DNA of 64,000 bases from Paenibacillus sp. FSL K6-1096 (GTDB lineage: Bacteria > Bacillota > Bacilli > Paenibacillales > Paenibacillaceae). Below, piece by piece: positions 40,447 to 49,816 of this stretch (the stretch's first letter is position 1; every line of letters starts with the position of its first letter). The notes beneath the pieces are model-generated. The model was given only the letters and a program-made list of their open reading frames with translations. It was not told where the DNA came from and ran no database searches. The position numbers and the translations under genes are program-made. The stretch is from contig NZ_CP150274.1 in assembly GCF_037977055.1 (NCBI RefSeq), positions 3,782,001-3,846,000 on the forward strand, read 5' to 3'.

Positions 40447-40522
40447 GGCTCGGTAGCTCAGTCGGTAGAGCAAAGGACTGAAAATCCTTGTGTCGGGGGT
40501 TCGATTCCCTCCCGCGCCACCA
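40447..40522 (+). tRNA. tRNA-Phe(GAA) with an acceptor-stem mismatch
   Basis: 76 nt, anticodon GAA in CTGAAAA, encoded CCA. Acceptor strands GGCTCGG and CCGCGCC leave a U4-C69 mismatch where the usual sequence is CCGAGCC. All other stems pair. Confidence 0.93.
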
Positions 40523-40525
40523 TAT

Positions 40526-40608
40526 GGAGGCTTAGCGAAGTGGCCAAACGCATCAGACTGTAAATCTGCTCACGTACGTGTTCGGTGGTTCGAATCCATC
40601 AGCCTCCA
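40526..40608 (+). tRNA. tRNA-Tyr(GUA)
   Basis: 83 nt with a long variable arm, acceptor GGAGGCT / AGCCTCC, anticodon GTA, no encoded CCA. Only 3 bp separate it from tRNA-Phe. Confidence 0.95.
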
Positions 40609-40619
40609 TTCCTTTTTAT

Positions 40620-40692
40620 GAGCCATTAGCTCAGTTGGTAGAGCACCTGACTTTTAATCAGGGTGTCGAAGGTTCGAGTCCTTCATGGCTCA
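40620..40692 (+). tRNA. tRNA-Lys(UUU)
   Basis: 73 nt, acceptor GAGCCAT / ATGGCTC, anticodon TTT, discriminator A, no encoded CCA. Last of the cluster. Confidence 0.96.
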
Positions 40693-40712
40693 TCTGAAAG
40701 CAAACTCAAGTC

Positions 40713-40741
40713 ATCACCATACGGTGGTGGCTTTTTTTGTA
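40713..40741 (+). terminator. Terminator of the rRNA-tRNA operon
   Basis: CACCAT-AC-GGTGGTGGC followed by TTTTTTT. Confidence 0.85.
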
Positions 40742-40857
40742 TGATAAGAATTTGCAAGGGTTATTTTGTCACTCAGGGTTCAGATGGGGTGTGCCGCATC
40801 TTGCGGCAAAATATGATAAAATAAGCGAAAAAGCAAAAGTGGTGGAGAATGGTGACG

Positions 40858-41955
40858 ATGGATAGTGAGGTTTTGCGTCAAAAGCTGGAGCAACTCACCG
40901 GAAAGCGAACCGGCATTAAGCAGCTCGGAAGACAGCATTCAGCTTCACTTTTTGGCATAGGTGCAGATCAAGATCAGGAGCAGCCGGTAATTCATGAGGG
41001 GTACTTATGGATTCCCCTGTATGACAATGACAGCCGTGTAACGGCGGTGTGGGTAGAGACCGAAGGGCTGTCGCCCCTTGAACTGCAGCTGGTGAATTAC
41101 GCCGGCCGGAACTTCGCGGTCGCGCTTAAGGCCACCGGGCTTAAGGAAGAAGGAGAGATGGAGGCGCGCCAGCTCAGCGGATGGCTGAATTCACAGCTGG
41201 AGCAGGAGAAGGACGATGCCGAAATTCCGGATGAGGTCTCTCTGAAGGGCCGGCTGTTCGGCGAGATGATTCCGTTCATGCTGGTGAGCGAGAATGTCCA
41301 TAACCCGCAGATGACGTACCGTTCATTAATGAAGCTGCTGCGGAGCTATTTCGAGAATGAGGTTCTGCTGGTTCCTCTGCAGGACAAGGAATGGTTAATA
41401 TTAGCCCGTAAGGAACTGCTTACTGGCGGAGATGATAAAGAGGACGAGGAAGAAAGTGCAGAGGATCTGCTGGCCCAGACGGCCATGGGTCTGCATGAAC
41501 TGATTGCCAGCGAATGGGTTGGCGTCTTCCACCTGGCGGTATCACCGGCCATTATTCCGGTCAAAGGGCTGACAGGTGCGGTAGCGCTGCTGCGGGAGAC
41601 GATTGTTCTCGGCCGGATTTTCCAGGTGGGTGATTATATTCATCTGCCGTGGGAGCTGCATATGGAGCGGCTGGTGAACAGTATTCCTGATGAGCGGCGC
41701 AGACAGCTCCTGGGCCAGATCGGTGATTATACGGCGGTGCTGGCGGATAAGGAAATGCTGATGACACTGGAGACTTTTTTTGAAATGGACTGTAATGTCA
41801 GTGAAACGGCCAAGAAGCTGTATATTCATCGAAATACGCTGCTGTACAGGCTGGACAAGATCAAACAAGAGACTGGAGCCGATGTACGGAGCTTCGGAGA
41901 TGCCGCGATTGTGAAGCTTGCTATGTTATTGTATAAAGTGACGAAAAGAAAATAG
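40858..41955 (+). CDS. PucR/CdaR-family transcriptional regulator
   Basis: 365 residues. The C-terminal 60 residues form the PucR-type helix-turn-helix (METFFEMD-like CNVSETAKKLYIHRNTLLYRLDKIKQETG), which in CdaR-type proteins binds promoters of sugar-acid or purine genes. The N-terminal part is acidic and resembles no well-known sensor. It lies just before the MsmX-type ATPase gene, but the gap carries a separate promoter-like region, so linkage is uncertain. ATG at 40858 is preferred (GGTGGAG about 10 nt upstream) over ATG 40849, which abuts it. Confidence 0.8.
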   Translation: MDSEVLRQKLEQLTGKRTGIKQLGRQHSASLFGIGADQDQEQPVIHEGYLWIPLYDNDSRVTAVWVETEGLSPLELQLVNYAGRNFAVALKATGLKEEGEMEARQLSGWLNSQLEQEKDDAEIPDEVSLKGRLFGEMIPFMLVSENVHNPQMTYRSLMKLLRSYFENEVLLVPLQDKEWLILARKELLTGGDDKEDEEESAEDLLAQTAMGLHELIASEWVGVFHLAVSPAIIPVKGLTGAVALLRETIVLGRIFQVGDYIHLPWELHMERLVNSIPDERRRQLLGQIGDYTAVLADKEMLMTLETFFEMDCNVSETAKKLYIHRNTLLYRLDKIKQETGADVRSFGDAAIVKLAMLLYKVTKRK

Positions 41956-42063
41956 GTTTTTTGTGAACCATGCAAATAGCCATCTGTCCGGCTGTGGGGT
42001 AAGATAGGTATACAAGAAAGCGTTTGATTTCTAATCCAATATTAGACTTGAGGGGGAAATACA

Positions 42064-43185
42064 ATGGCAGGCGTACGTTTAGAGCATATTTTCAAAAAAT
42101 ACCCGGGTGCCGATAAAGCAACAGTAATTGATATCAATCTTGATATTAAAGATAAGGAATTCCTCGTACTGGTAGGTCCTTCCGGTTGCGGTAAATCCAC
42201 AACCCTGCGTATGATTGCTGGCCTGGAAGAAATCTCTGAAGGTAAAATGTACATTGGTGACCGTGTAGTGAATGACGTGGCTCCGAAAGACCGCGATATT
42301 GCGATGGTATTCCAATCCTACGCCTTGTATCCTCATATGAGTGTATATCAGAACATGGCCTTCGGTCTGAAGCTGCGTAAAGTGAAGAAAGAAGAAATCG
42401 ACAAGAAAGTACGCGAAGCTGCCAAAATCCTCGATATCGAGCATTTGCTGGACCGCAAACCGAAAGCCCTGTCCGGTGGTCAACGCCAACGTGTCGCTCT
42501 GGGCCGTGCAATCGTCCGTGATCCGCAAGTCTTCCTGATGGATGAGCCGCTCTCCAACTTGGATGCTAAACTTCGTGGTCAGATGCGCGCTGAAATCACT
42601 AAGCTGGTGAAACGCCTTGAAACCACTTGTATCTACGTAACGCATGACCAGACAGAAGCTATGACGATGGGTGACCGTATCGTAGTTATGTACGATGGTA
42701 TCATCCAGCAGGCTGCTTCTCCTGAAGAGCTGTACAATGAACCTACGAACCTGTTCGTAGCCGGATTTATCGGTTCCCCTACCATGAACTTTATCAACGG
42801 TACACTGTCCGAAGTGAACGGTTCTGTCCGCTTCCGCGCTGAGAACCTTGATGTTGAAGTTCCTGGCGGCAAAGCTACACTGCTGCGCAACAAAGGCTAC
42901 ATCGGCAAGGATGTAATCATGGGCGTTCGTCCAGAAGATATCCATGAAGAGCCGGTATTCCTGGAAGCTTCCCCTAACACAATCTTCACTTCGATGGTTG
43001 ATGTTACGGAGAACCTGGGTCATGAAATGCTCCTCTACTTGAGCGGTCTTGGCGCTAACACTGTCATTGCCCGTGTAGACGGACGTTCCACTACCCGCGA
43101 AGGCAGCAAGCCTAAGCTGGCGATTGATATGAACAAGATCCACATCTTCGACAAAGAATCCGAACTGAACGTACTGCTGGGATAA
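42064..43185 (+). CDS. msmX: Sugar ABC transporter ATP-binding protein, MsmX/UgpC type
   Basis: 373-residue ATPase that energises several CUT1 carbohydrate importers. Walker A GPSGCGKST at 38-46, signature LSGGQRQRVALGRA, Walker B VFLMDEPLSNLD, switch His in VTHDQTEA, and a C-terminal TOBE/OB domain with GVRPEDIHEEPVF. No permease or binding protein gene is nearby, as expected for a shared ATPase. Codon use is strongly optimised with T-ending codons, suggesting high expression. A GAAAGCGTTT core at 42015-42024 only partly matches a CcpA cre site. Confidence 0.95.
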   Translation: MAGVRLEHIFKKYPGADKATVIDINLDIKDKEFLVLVGPSGCGKSTTLRMIAGLEEISEGKMYIGDRVVNDVAPKDRDIAMVFQSYALYPHMSVYQNMAFGLKLRKVKKEEIDKKVREAAKILDIEHLLDRKPKALSGGQRQRVALGRAIVRDPQVFLMDEPLSNLDAKLRGQMRAEITKLVKRLETTCIYVTHDQTEAMTMGDRIVVMYDGIIQQAASPEELYNEPTNLFVAGFIGSPTMNFINGTLSEVNGSVRFRAENLDVEVPGGKATLLRNKGYIGKDVIMGVRPEDIHEEPVFLEASPNTIFTSMVDVTENLGHEMLLYLSGLGANTVIARVDGRSTTREGSKPKLAIDMNKIHIFDKESELNVLLG

Positions 43186-43215
43186 TACCCTTGCATTACT
43201 AATAGAGTCTATAAT

Positions 43216-43244
43216 GAACAAAGCCGCCTGAGAAGGCGGCTTTT
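43216..43244 (+). terminator. Terminator of msmX
   Basis: AAGCCGCC-TGAGAA-GGCGGCTTTTT, a strong stem with T-run. Confidence 0.92.
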
Positions 43245-43413
43245 TCATGTTGAGATCATGAAGGGTGAAGGGTGCGGCCGAGGGGTTTAAGATTGCATTC
43301 ACCGGCATTATCCATTAAGATAGCAGGAGAATTACCTGTTGCTGGAATGGCCAGACTGAGGACCAGCAGGCGGGGAGCGGCGCTTGACCGCAGGTGACGA
43401 AAGGACGGAAGAT

Positions 43414-44352
43414 ATGGCTAAGAAGGTAAAGGTATCCGAGTTGGTGCAGCATTTTCAGTTAGAGGTAGTATCCGGGCATGAGGGACTGAAGAGACCGGTC
43501 ACGGTGGACGATCTGAACCGTCCGGGACTGGAAATGGCCGGTTATTTCGAATATTATCCCGAAGAACGTGTGCAGCTGCTGGGCAAGACTGAGCTGGCCT
43601 TCTTCTCCATGCTCTCCGAAGAAGAGCGGAAAGAGCGGATTCGCGGAATCTGCAATGATAATACGCCATGTATTGTAATTACAAGAGGGCTGGAGGTTCC
43701 CCAGGAGCTGGTGGACATCAGTAATGAGAAGGGGCTTCCGGTGCTGCGCAGCGCGATGGCGACGACGATTTTCTCCAGCAGACTGACCAGCTTCCTGGAA
43801 GGCAGACTGGCACCGACGGCAACCATTCACGGTGTTCTCTGTGATGTCTATGGGGTAGGGATGCTGATTACCGGCAGCAGCGGTATCGGTAAAAGTGAAA
43901 CGGCACTGGAGCTTGTAAAGCGCGGCCACCGTCTGATCGCCGATGACGCGGTGGAGATCCGCCAGACCTCGGATAATCAGCTGCATGGTACGGCCCCGGA
44001 GCTGATCCGGCACCTGCTCGAAATCCGCGGTGTTGGAATTATCAATGTCATGACCCTCTTTGGCGCAGGCGCCATCCGTAACCATAAGCGCATTACACTG
44101 GTCGTCAGACTTGAGGCTTGGCAGCAGGACAAGCAGTACGACCGCTTGGGACTGGATGAGGAGACTACCCGAATTATTGATACTGATGTGCCGCTGGTAA
44201 CCATTCCGGTACGCCCGGGCCGTAACCTTGCGGTTATCATCGAGGTGGCTGCAATGAATTACCGTCTGAAGCAAATGGGCTTCAATGCGGCGCTGCAGTT
44301 CACGAATAAACTTACAGCCACTATCTCTGAAGACATGGATGATCTGGATTAG
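43414..44352 (+). CDS. hprK: HPr(Ser) kinase/phosphorylase
   Basis: 312-residue bifunctional enzyme that phosphorylates HPr at Ser46 under high glycolytic flux, setting carbon catabolite repression. Walker [10 protein letters not shown] at 154-162, the HprK signature [20 protein letters not shown], and the C-terminal [19 protein letters not shown] are intact. ATG at 43414 gives the usual [11 protein letters not shown] start; AAGGACGG lies upstream. First gene of hprK-lgt-ppaX-yvoF, the B. subtilis order. Confidence 0.96.
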   Translation: MAKKVKVSELVQHFQLEVVSGHEGLKRPVTVDDLNRPGLEMAGYFEYYPEERVQLLGKTELAFFSMLSEEERKERIRGICNDNTPCIVITRGLEVPQELVDISNEKGLPVLRSAMATTIFSSRLTSFLEGRLAPTATIHGVLCDVYGVGMLITGSSGIGKSETALELVKRGHRLIADDAVEIRQTSDNQLHGTAPELIRHLLEIRGVGIINVMTLFGAGAIRNHKRITLVVRLEAWQQDKQYDRLGLDEETTRIIDTDVPLVTIPVRPGRNLAVIIEVAAMNYRLKQMGFNAALQFTNKLTATISEDMDDLD

Positions 44353-44364
44353 GAGGGTGAGAGC

Positions 44365-45396
44365 ATGTTCTATTCATTAGCGATTGATCCGATTGTCTTC
44401 TCGATTGGATCTTTGCCTGTTCACTGGTATGGCCTAATCCTGGGGCTTGGCGCGCTGGCCGGGCTATACCTGTGTATACTGGAGGGCAAACGGTACGGTA
44501 TTTCGCAGGAGTTCTTCATGGATATGCTGCTGCTGGGCGTGCCCTCGGCTATCATTGCGGCGCGGATTTATTTTGTAGCGTTCAAGTGGGAGGATTATAA
44601 GGACAATCTGTGGGACGTCTTTAAAGTCTGGAACGGCGGTATTGCCATCTATGGCGCGTTGATTGGAGCAGTCATCTGCGGAGTGATCTATTTCCGCTAT
44701 AAAGGCTACTCGGCTTGGCGCCTCATTGATATTTGTGCACCTGGTCTGTTGGCGGGTCAAATGATCGGACGCTGGGGGAACTTCGTGAATCAGGAAGCTT
44801 ACGGCGGCGTGGTGGAGGAATCGTTCCTGCGCGACAAGCTGCATCTGCCGGATTTCATCGTCAATCAAATGTACATAGGGGATGCCTTCCGTCACCCGGC
44901 CTTCCTGTATGAATCACTCTGGAGCCTGCTGGGCATTGTGCTGCTGTTCGTACTGCGGCGTCAGAAGTTTGTGCGTGCCGGTGAAATTTTTATGTCCTAT
45001 CTCATATGGTACTCCATCGGCCGCTTCTTCATTGAAGCGTTACGGACGGACAGCCTGGCCTTCAACGGCAGCAGTGGGGCGGCCTCATTCATTAATGCGC
45101 TGTGGAGTCCGATGAAGTGGCTGGGCTTCGAGCAGGGGTATCTTGACCCGGCTTACGGCAATATTCGTGTCTCGCAATTACTGTCGCTACTGATTATTGT
45201 TGCGGCGATTGCCCTGATCATTATCCGGCGCGTTAGCGTCCGGCCGCTGCCTTATTATTCTGATCCGATTGTCAGCACCAAAGCAGCGGCAGCGGATGCT
45301 GTCGTTCCAGAGAGTGCAGCAGGCACGGCCGAGAAGGCACCACGGCCGGAGCAGCCGCTTCCAGAACCGAAGGAAGATAAGGAAACAAAGGAGTAG
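44365..45396 (+). CDS. lgt: Prolipoprotein diacylglyceryl transferase
   Basis: 343-residue membrane enzyme adding diacylglycerol to the lipobox Cys of prolipoproteins, with about seven helices. Lgt signature GRWGNFVNQEAYGG, HWYGLILGLGALAG and the periplasmic-face GGIAIYGALIGAV are present. The last 50 residues form a low-complexity Ala/Pro/Glu-rich tail longer than in B. subtilis Lgt. It follows hprK by 12 bp with an AGGAGGG site. Confidence 0.95.
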   Translation: MFYSLAIDPIVFSIGSLPVHWYGLILGLGALAGLYLCILEGKRYGISQEFFMDMLLLGVPSAIIAARIYFVAFKWEDYKDNLWDVFKVWNGGIAIYGALIGAVICGVIYFRYKGYSAWRLIDICAPGLLAGQMIGRWGNFVNQEAYGGVVEESFLRDKLHLPDFIVNQMYIGDAFRHPAFLYESLWSLLGIVLLFVLRRQKFVRAGEIFMSYLIWYSIGRFFIEALRTDSLAFNGSSGAASFINALWSPMKWLGFEQGYLDPAYGNIRVSQLLSLLIIVAAIALIIIRRVSVRPLPYYSDPIVSTKAAAADAVVPESAAGTAEKAPRPEQPLPEPKEDKETKE

Positions 45397-45405
45397 TTGA
45401 ATTTA

Positions 45406-46065
45406 ATGATGGAATGCGTGTTATTTGACCTGGACGGAACGATTGTGAATACCAATGAGCTGATTATTAACTCATTCATGCACGCACTGAAGGAGAATAA
45501 TCTGCCTTCTCTAACCCGGGAGCAAATTATTCCGCTGATGGGAACTACACTCCAGCAGCAGCTAAGCTCGTTCTCCGGCCTGGAGGCGAAGGATATTAGT
45601 ATGCTGGAGCGGTCTTACCGTTCGTACAACAATGCGCATCATGATGAGCTGGTCCAGGCTTTTCCCCATGTGAATGAGACGATGGAGGAGCTGCGGCGCA
45701 GGGGTATCAAGCTTGGGGTGGTGACCACCAAGATCCGGCCCAACACACTGAAGTCGCTGGAGCAGTTCGATCTGCTGAAGTACATGGATACGATTGTGAC
45801 GGTCAATGATGTAACTCATCCGAAGCCGCATCCCGAGCCGGTTCTCACGGCCGTAGCCAATCTGGGCGTTGATCCGGCGAGAACATTGATGGTAGGCGAC
45901 AGCGCGGTTGATATTCAGTCTGCCAAGGCGGCAGGAGTACGTGTAGCAGGGGTGGCCTGGTCGCTCAAGGGTGAGGATGTGCTGCGGACCTATGAGCCGG
46001 ATTACATTATCCATGAGATGACGGACTTGTACACTATTGTGGAACAGGAGACCATGCAGCCGTGA
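45406..46065 (+). CDS. ppaX: Pyrophosphatase PpaX (HAD family)
   Basis: 219-residue HAD phosphatase. Nucleophile motif LFDLDGTIVNT, motif II VTTK, motif III KPHPEP with Lys, and motif IV MVGDSAVDIQSAK are complete. PpaX hydrolyses the pyrophosphate released when HprK dephosphorylates P-Ser-HPr; its place two genes after hprK supports this. Start is uncertain: ATG 45406 or 45409, or TTG 45397. Confidence 0.92.
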   Translation: MMECVLFDLDGTIVNTNELIINSFMHALKENNLPSLTREQIIPLMGTTLQQQLSSFSGLEAKDISMLERSYRSYNNAHHDELVQAFPHVNETMEELRRRGIKLGVVTTKIRPNTLKSLEQFDLLKYMDTIVTVNDVTHPKPHPEPVLTAVANLGVDPARTLMVGDSAVDIQSAKAAGVRVAGVAWSLKGEDVLRTYEPDYIIHEMTDLYTIVEQETMQP

Positions 46066-46568
46066 GAAAGATAACCCGTTATCCGGTGGAGGGGCCTAAT
46101 TCGCTCTGGCATATTTACCGTACGGTGAGCCCGTGGAAGGGTGTGCGCAATTTCATTTTTATTCAGATTGCCCGCTATTGCCCGGTCCTGCCGCTGAAGA
46201 ACTGGATCTACCGCCGGGTACTCGGGATGAAGGTTGGCAAGCATACAGCGTTTGGGCTGATGGCAATGGTTGATGTTTTTTTCCCGGAGCGAATTACGAT
46301 TGGAGAGAACTCCATCATCGGGTACAACACAACGATCCTGGCTCATGAGTACCTTATCAAAGAGTACCGGCTGGGGGATGTCGTCATCGGTGATCATGTC
46401 TTGATCGGTGCCAACACGACCATTCTGCCGGGGGTCACTATCGGGGACGGAGCGGTGGTCGCGGCGGGTTCGGTGGTGCATAAGGATGTGGCTGCCGGAA
46501 CCTTCGTCGGGGGCAATCCGCTGCGTGAGCTGCGCTCGGCCTCTACGGAGTCACCCCTTGGCGAATAG
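46062..46568 (+). CDS. yvoF: Hexapeptide-repeat acyltransferase, YvoF family
   Basis: 168-residue left-handed beta-helix protein with hexapeptide repeats (ITIGENSIIGYNTTI, VVIGDHVLIGANTTILPGVTIGDGAVVAAGSVV) and conserved His in ILAHEYL, typical of trimeric O-acetyltransferases. Substrate unknown. GTG at 46062 overlaps the ppaX stop by 4 bp. A hairpin at about 46592-46643 (AACCCTGCAG / CTGCGGGGTT) may end the operon. Confidence 0.88.
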   Translation: MRKITRYPVEGPNSLWHIYRTVSPWKGVRNFIFIQIARYCPVLPLKNWIYRRVLGMKVGKHTAFGLMAMVDVFFPERITIGENSIIGYNTTILAHEYLIKEYRLGDVVIGDHVLIGANTTILPGVTIGDGAVVAAGSVVHKDVAAGTFVGGNPLRELRSASTESPLGE

Positions 46569-46761
46569 TCTCTCGGTATACAGACGGGAACGGAACCCTG
46601 CAGTTTCAGATTGCGTGTATCTGCGCAGGAGCTGCGGGGTTTCTTGCGTTACCTGCCTGTTCAGGGCAGAATTGGCGGATGGAGCAACCTTTGAGGGTCA
46701 GACGAGTATATATTGGCGTAACACTATAGTGCACTTGGTGGGCTAATCAGGAGGAATGTTC

Positions 46762-47931
46762 ATGCTTCAAAAGGAAAGAATTCCCCAGCTTGATATCTTT
46801 CGGGCAATTGCTATTTTTGCGGTTATCGCTATTCATGCTACTTCACGGACACTTGCGGAAACACTGGACACGTCTATGTTCGCTCCGTTCCTGTTCATTA
46901 ATAAGTTCAGCCAGTTTGCGGTTCCTTCGTTTATTTTCCTGAGCGGATTCGTGCTGTTCTACAATTATATCGACCGCCCCCTGGGAGGGAAGGTACTGGC
47001 GAAATTCTACACCCGCAGGCTGATCTATATTATTGTGCCTTATCTGGTCTTCTCGGTGCTGTACTTTGCCCTGAAAATGACGGCCGGACATACCTGGGGT
47101 CTGCCTCTGCAGGAGCTTGCAGCGAAGTTCGGCAAATACCTGTGGACCGGCACGGCGTATACACATCTGTATTACATCATCATTATTATTCAGTTCTATG
47201 TGTTGTTCCCGCTGATGCTGTGGTGTCTGCAGAAGCTGCGGAAGCTGGCGGCATGGGCACCGGTTGCCGGGCTTGCGCTTCAGTGGGGCTTCGTGCTGCT
47301 GAACAAGTATATGGTGAACCACGGGTACTGGAAGCTGTCCAAGGGCAGTCTGGCCATCACCTATTTCTCGTATTTCCTACTGGGTGCGGCCATTGCGGTC
47401 TATTACAGCTCTCTGAAAAAATGGCTGATTCCATCCCGCGAAGGCTGGCGCTCCGGCAAAGGGGCCGGCTGGGTCGTGCTATGGCTTCTATGGGCAGCGG
47501 CTGGAATCGGGCATGTGGTCCTGTGGTATAACAATTATACGAAGAAAACAGTAATCAACAGCCTGTGGTATGAAGGCTTCTCGAACTTCCATGCCCTGCT
47601 CTCCTGTCTGGTGCTGTTCCAGTTGTCCTTCCTGCTGTACGGTGCAGGGCGCAGCCTGCTGACCCGGTTGCTGCTCTCGGCAGGGGCCTGCTCCTTCGGC
47701 ATCTATCTGCTGCATCCGCTGCTCCTGTTCATGTACCGGAAGATTCCGTTCCACGGCGGATCTCTTGCCTACACGGCGGCGATTGCAGGCGGCTGGCTCG
47801 TAGCCCTGCTGGGCTCCTGGGTGGTGGTCGCGCTTGCCTTCCGTTATGTGAAGCCCGCTTGGATGGTGTTCGGCTCGGCACCGCAGAAGCCGGCAGCAGC
47901 AGCGAAGCCAACCGGGTCGTCCGTGAATTAA
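46762..47931 (+). CDS. Membrane acyltransferase, acyltransferase-3 family
   Basis: 389 residues with about ten membrane helices. The N-terminal LDIFRAIAIFAVIAIHATSR has the family RA/H pattern with the conserved His used in acyl transfer. Such proteins O-acetylate extracellular polysaccharides, peptidoglycan or lipids. No biosynthetic cluster adjoins it. The ATG at 46762 is 6 nt after AGGAGGA; the ATG at 46756 lies too close. Confidence 0.88.
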   Translation: MLQKERIPQLDIFRAIAIFAVIAIHATSRTLAETLDTSMFAPFLFINKFSQFAVPSFIFLSGFVLFYNYIDRPLGGKVLAKFYTRRLIYIIVPYLVFSVLYFALKMTAGHTWGLPLQELAAKFGKYLWTGTAYTHLYYIIIIIQFYVLFPLMLWCLQKLRKLAAWAPVAGLALQWGFVLLNKYMVNHGYWKLSKGSLAITYFSYFLLGAAIAVYYSSLKKWLIPSREGWRSGKGAGWVVLWLLWAAAGIGHVVLWYNNYTKKTVINSLWYEGFSNFHALLSCLVLFQLSFLLYGAGRSLLTRLLLSAGACSFGIYLLHPLLLFMYRKIPFHGGSLAYTAAIAGGWLVALLGSWVVVALAFRYVKPAWMVFGSAPQKPAAAAKPTGSSVN

Positions 47932-47933
47932 TA

Positions 47934-47984
47934 AAAGCGCCTGCTGGCCGCATATCTTATGCGGCTGGCGGGCGCTTTTGGGCT
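47934..47984. terminator. Bidirectional terminator
   Basis: AAAAGCGCC / GGGCGCTTTT with inner GGCCGCAT / ATGCGGCT, between the convergent acyltransferase and gluconokinase genes. Confidence 0.9.
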
Positions 47985-47994
47985 ATATTGAAGA

Positions 47995-49548
47995 TTAATT
48001 CGTCTGCTCGCCGGCCTGCTCACGCTGGAACTCGGCAATGGCCTGATACTGGTCCTCCAGGCTGCGGAAGACGGAGATGAAGATCGGCAGCAGCTGCTTG
48101 TAGGCTTTGGCATGGGCGGTGACCGGCTCATGGCGGTGGGTGGAGCCGATCATGGGGAACACCGCATCGAAGGAGCTGATCCGGCCCAAGGCGTACAAGC
48201 CAAGGACAACAGCGCCAAGGCAGGAGCTCTCGAAGCTCTCCGGGACCACCACCTCCTGGTCGAAGATATCGGCCATCATCTGCCGCCATAGCTCAGAGCG
48301 GGCGAAGCCCCCGGTGGCCAGGATTCTGACAGGCTCACCGATGCATTCCTCCATGGCGAGCAGTACAGTATACATATTGAAGATGACGCCTTCCAGCACA
48401 GCGCGGATCATATGCTCCTTGCGGTGGTTCATGCTCAGGCCGAAGAAGGAGCCGCGGGCATCGGGATTCCACAGCGGAGCGCGCTCTCCGGTCAGGTAAG
48501 GATGGAACAATAGCCCATTGCTGCCCGGCGGCACCTGTGCGGCGATCCGGGTCAATACTTCATAAGGATCTATGCCCAGGCGCTTCGCCGTCTCCACCTC
48601 GGAGGCGGCGAACTCGTCCCGCACCCAGCGGAAGAGCATCCCGCCATTGTTCACCGGGCCGCCGATGACCCAGAGCTTGTCCGTGAGCGCATAGCAGAAG
48701 ATCCGTCCTTTGGGATCGGTCAGCGGGCGGTCCACTACGGTGCGGAGGGCTCCGCTGGTGCCGATCGTTGCAGCAATTACGCCCGGCTCGATCGCGCCAA
48801 CCCCCAGGTTGGACAGCACACCGTCACTGGCCCCCACCACGAACGGGGTCGCAGGCAGCAGCCCCAGCTCCGCGGCAAGTCCAGGCAGCAGCCCGCGCAG
48901 GATCTCGGTGGTCGGTACAGGCCGGGACAGGTGCTCGCGTGTGACACCGGCAATCTGCAGGGCTTCATCATCCCAGTCCAGCTGCTCCAGATTGAACATG
49001 CCTGTAGCAGAGGCGATGGAATAGTCGATAACATAGTCGCCGAACAGCTTGAAGAAGACATACTCCTTAATGGAGATGAACTTATGGGTCTGCTTGAACA
49101 GTTCAGGATGGTCTTCGCCAAGCCACATCAGCTTGGTAATCGGGGACATGGGATGGATCGGAGTCCCTGTGCGCATATACAGCTCATGTCCGTTCAGTTC
49201 ATCCTTAAGCCGCGCCGCACTGCGGCTGCTCCGGTTATCTGCCCAGGTAATGCAGGCGGTCAGCGGGGCTCCTGAGGCATCCACAGCGATGACGCTGTGC
49301 ATCGCCGAGCTGAAGGAGACCAGCAGGACCTGTTCCGGGGAGACACGGCTGTCTTGCATGACTGAGGCAATGGTATGGAAGACGGCCTTCAGAATCAGCT
49401 CCGGGTCCTGCTCGGCGACAGAGGGGGAGGGCTGGTGCAGCGGGTAGCCTTGATTACTCTGGGCCAGAATGGTTCCGCTCTCCTCAAAGAGAACAGCCTT
49501 GGTGCTGGTGGTTCCGATATCTACGCCTATCATATAGGAGGTACTCAA
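47995..49548 (-). CDS. gntK: Gluconokinase (FGGY family)
   Basis: 517-residue sugar kinase phosphorylating gluconate to 6-phosphogluconate. The ATPase core begins MIGVDIGTTSTKAVLF, with FGGY-type substrate segment WADNRSS and the C-terminal signature ILATGGFARSELWRQMMADIF. Similarity to B. subtilis GntK is evident, but related FGGY kinases (xylulo-, glycerokinase) share the motifs, so substrate is a likely but unproved call. Start is TTG at 49548 with GAAGGA upstream. Other gnt genes are absent; it is divergent from the his operon. Confidence 0.85.
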   Translation of the reverse strand: MSTSYMIGVDIGTTSTKAVLFEESGTILAQSNQGYPLHQPSPSVAEQDPELILKAVFHTIASVMQDSRVSPEQVLLVSFSSAMHSVIAVDASGAPLTACITWADNRSSRSAARLKDELNGHELYMRTGTPIHPMSPITKLMWLGEDHPELFKQTHKFISIKEYVFFKLFGDYVIDYSIASATGMFNLEQLDWDDEALQIAGVTREHLSRPVPTTEILRGLLPGLAAELGLLPATPFVVGASDGVLSNLGVGAIEPGVIAATIGTSGALRTVVDRPLTDPKGRIFCYALTDKLWVIGGPVNNGGMLFRWVRDEFAASEVETAKRLGIDPYEVLTRIAAQVPPGSNGLLFHPYLTGERAPLWNPDARGSFFGLSMNHRKEHMIRAVLEGVIFNMYTVLLAMEECIGEPVRILATGGFARSELWRQMMADIFDQEVVVPESFESSCLGAVVLGLYALGRISSFDAVFPMIGSTHRHEPVTAHAKAYKQLLPIFISVFRSLEDQYQAIAEFQREQAGEQTN

Positions 49549-49696
49549 GCTGTCAGTCCTTCTTTCTGTTATGGAATAGCTCTCTAATTACCTTCATTAT
49601 ATGCGCCGCCTCTACCGGAGGCAAAAGGAACTCTTGCAAAAGAAGGCCAAGGCCATGGAAGTCTGGCTTCCGGCGCGGTATGATTGTAGTGTATTG

Positions 49697-49726
49697 TTGA
49701 CGCCGCATGAGAGTCCGTGATACGAT
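49697..49726 (+). promoter_or_regulatory. Promoter of the histidine operon
   Basis: TTGACG, 18-bp spacer, TACGAT; about 90 bp before hisZ. No T-box leader or his-leader peptide is visible. Confidence 0.65.
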
Positions 49727-49816
49727 ATTGCCACTACTTTACTTTGCTACCACTTTACCATGTTGAAGTGTTATGGAGAACCCTTCCTAGATTATCTGAT
49801 GAGGTGAACATTGACG

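Noticed and set aside
42010..42030. CcpA cre site before msmX
   Set aside because: GAAAGCGTTT core is present but the outer bases of the palindrome do not match, so it is only mentioned with the gene.
49549..49816. T-box leader for the histidine operon
   Set aside because: No AAGGGTGGAACCGCG-like sequence or specifier stem is visible between promoter and hisZ.
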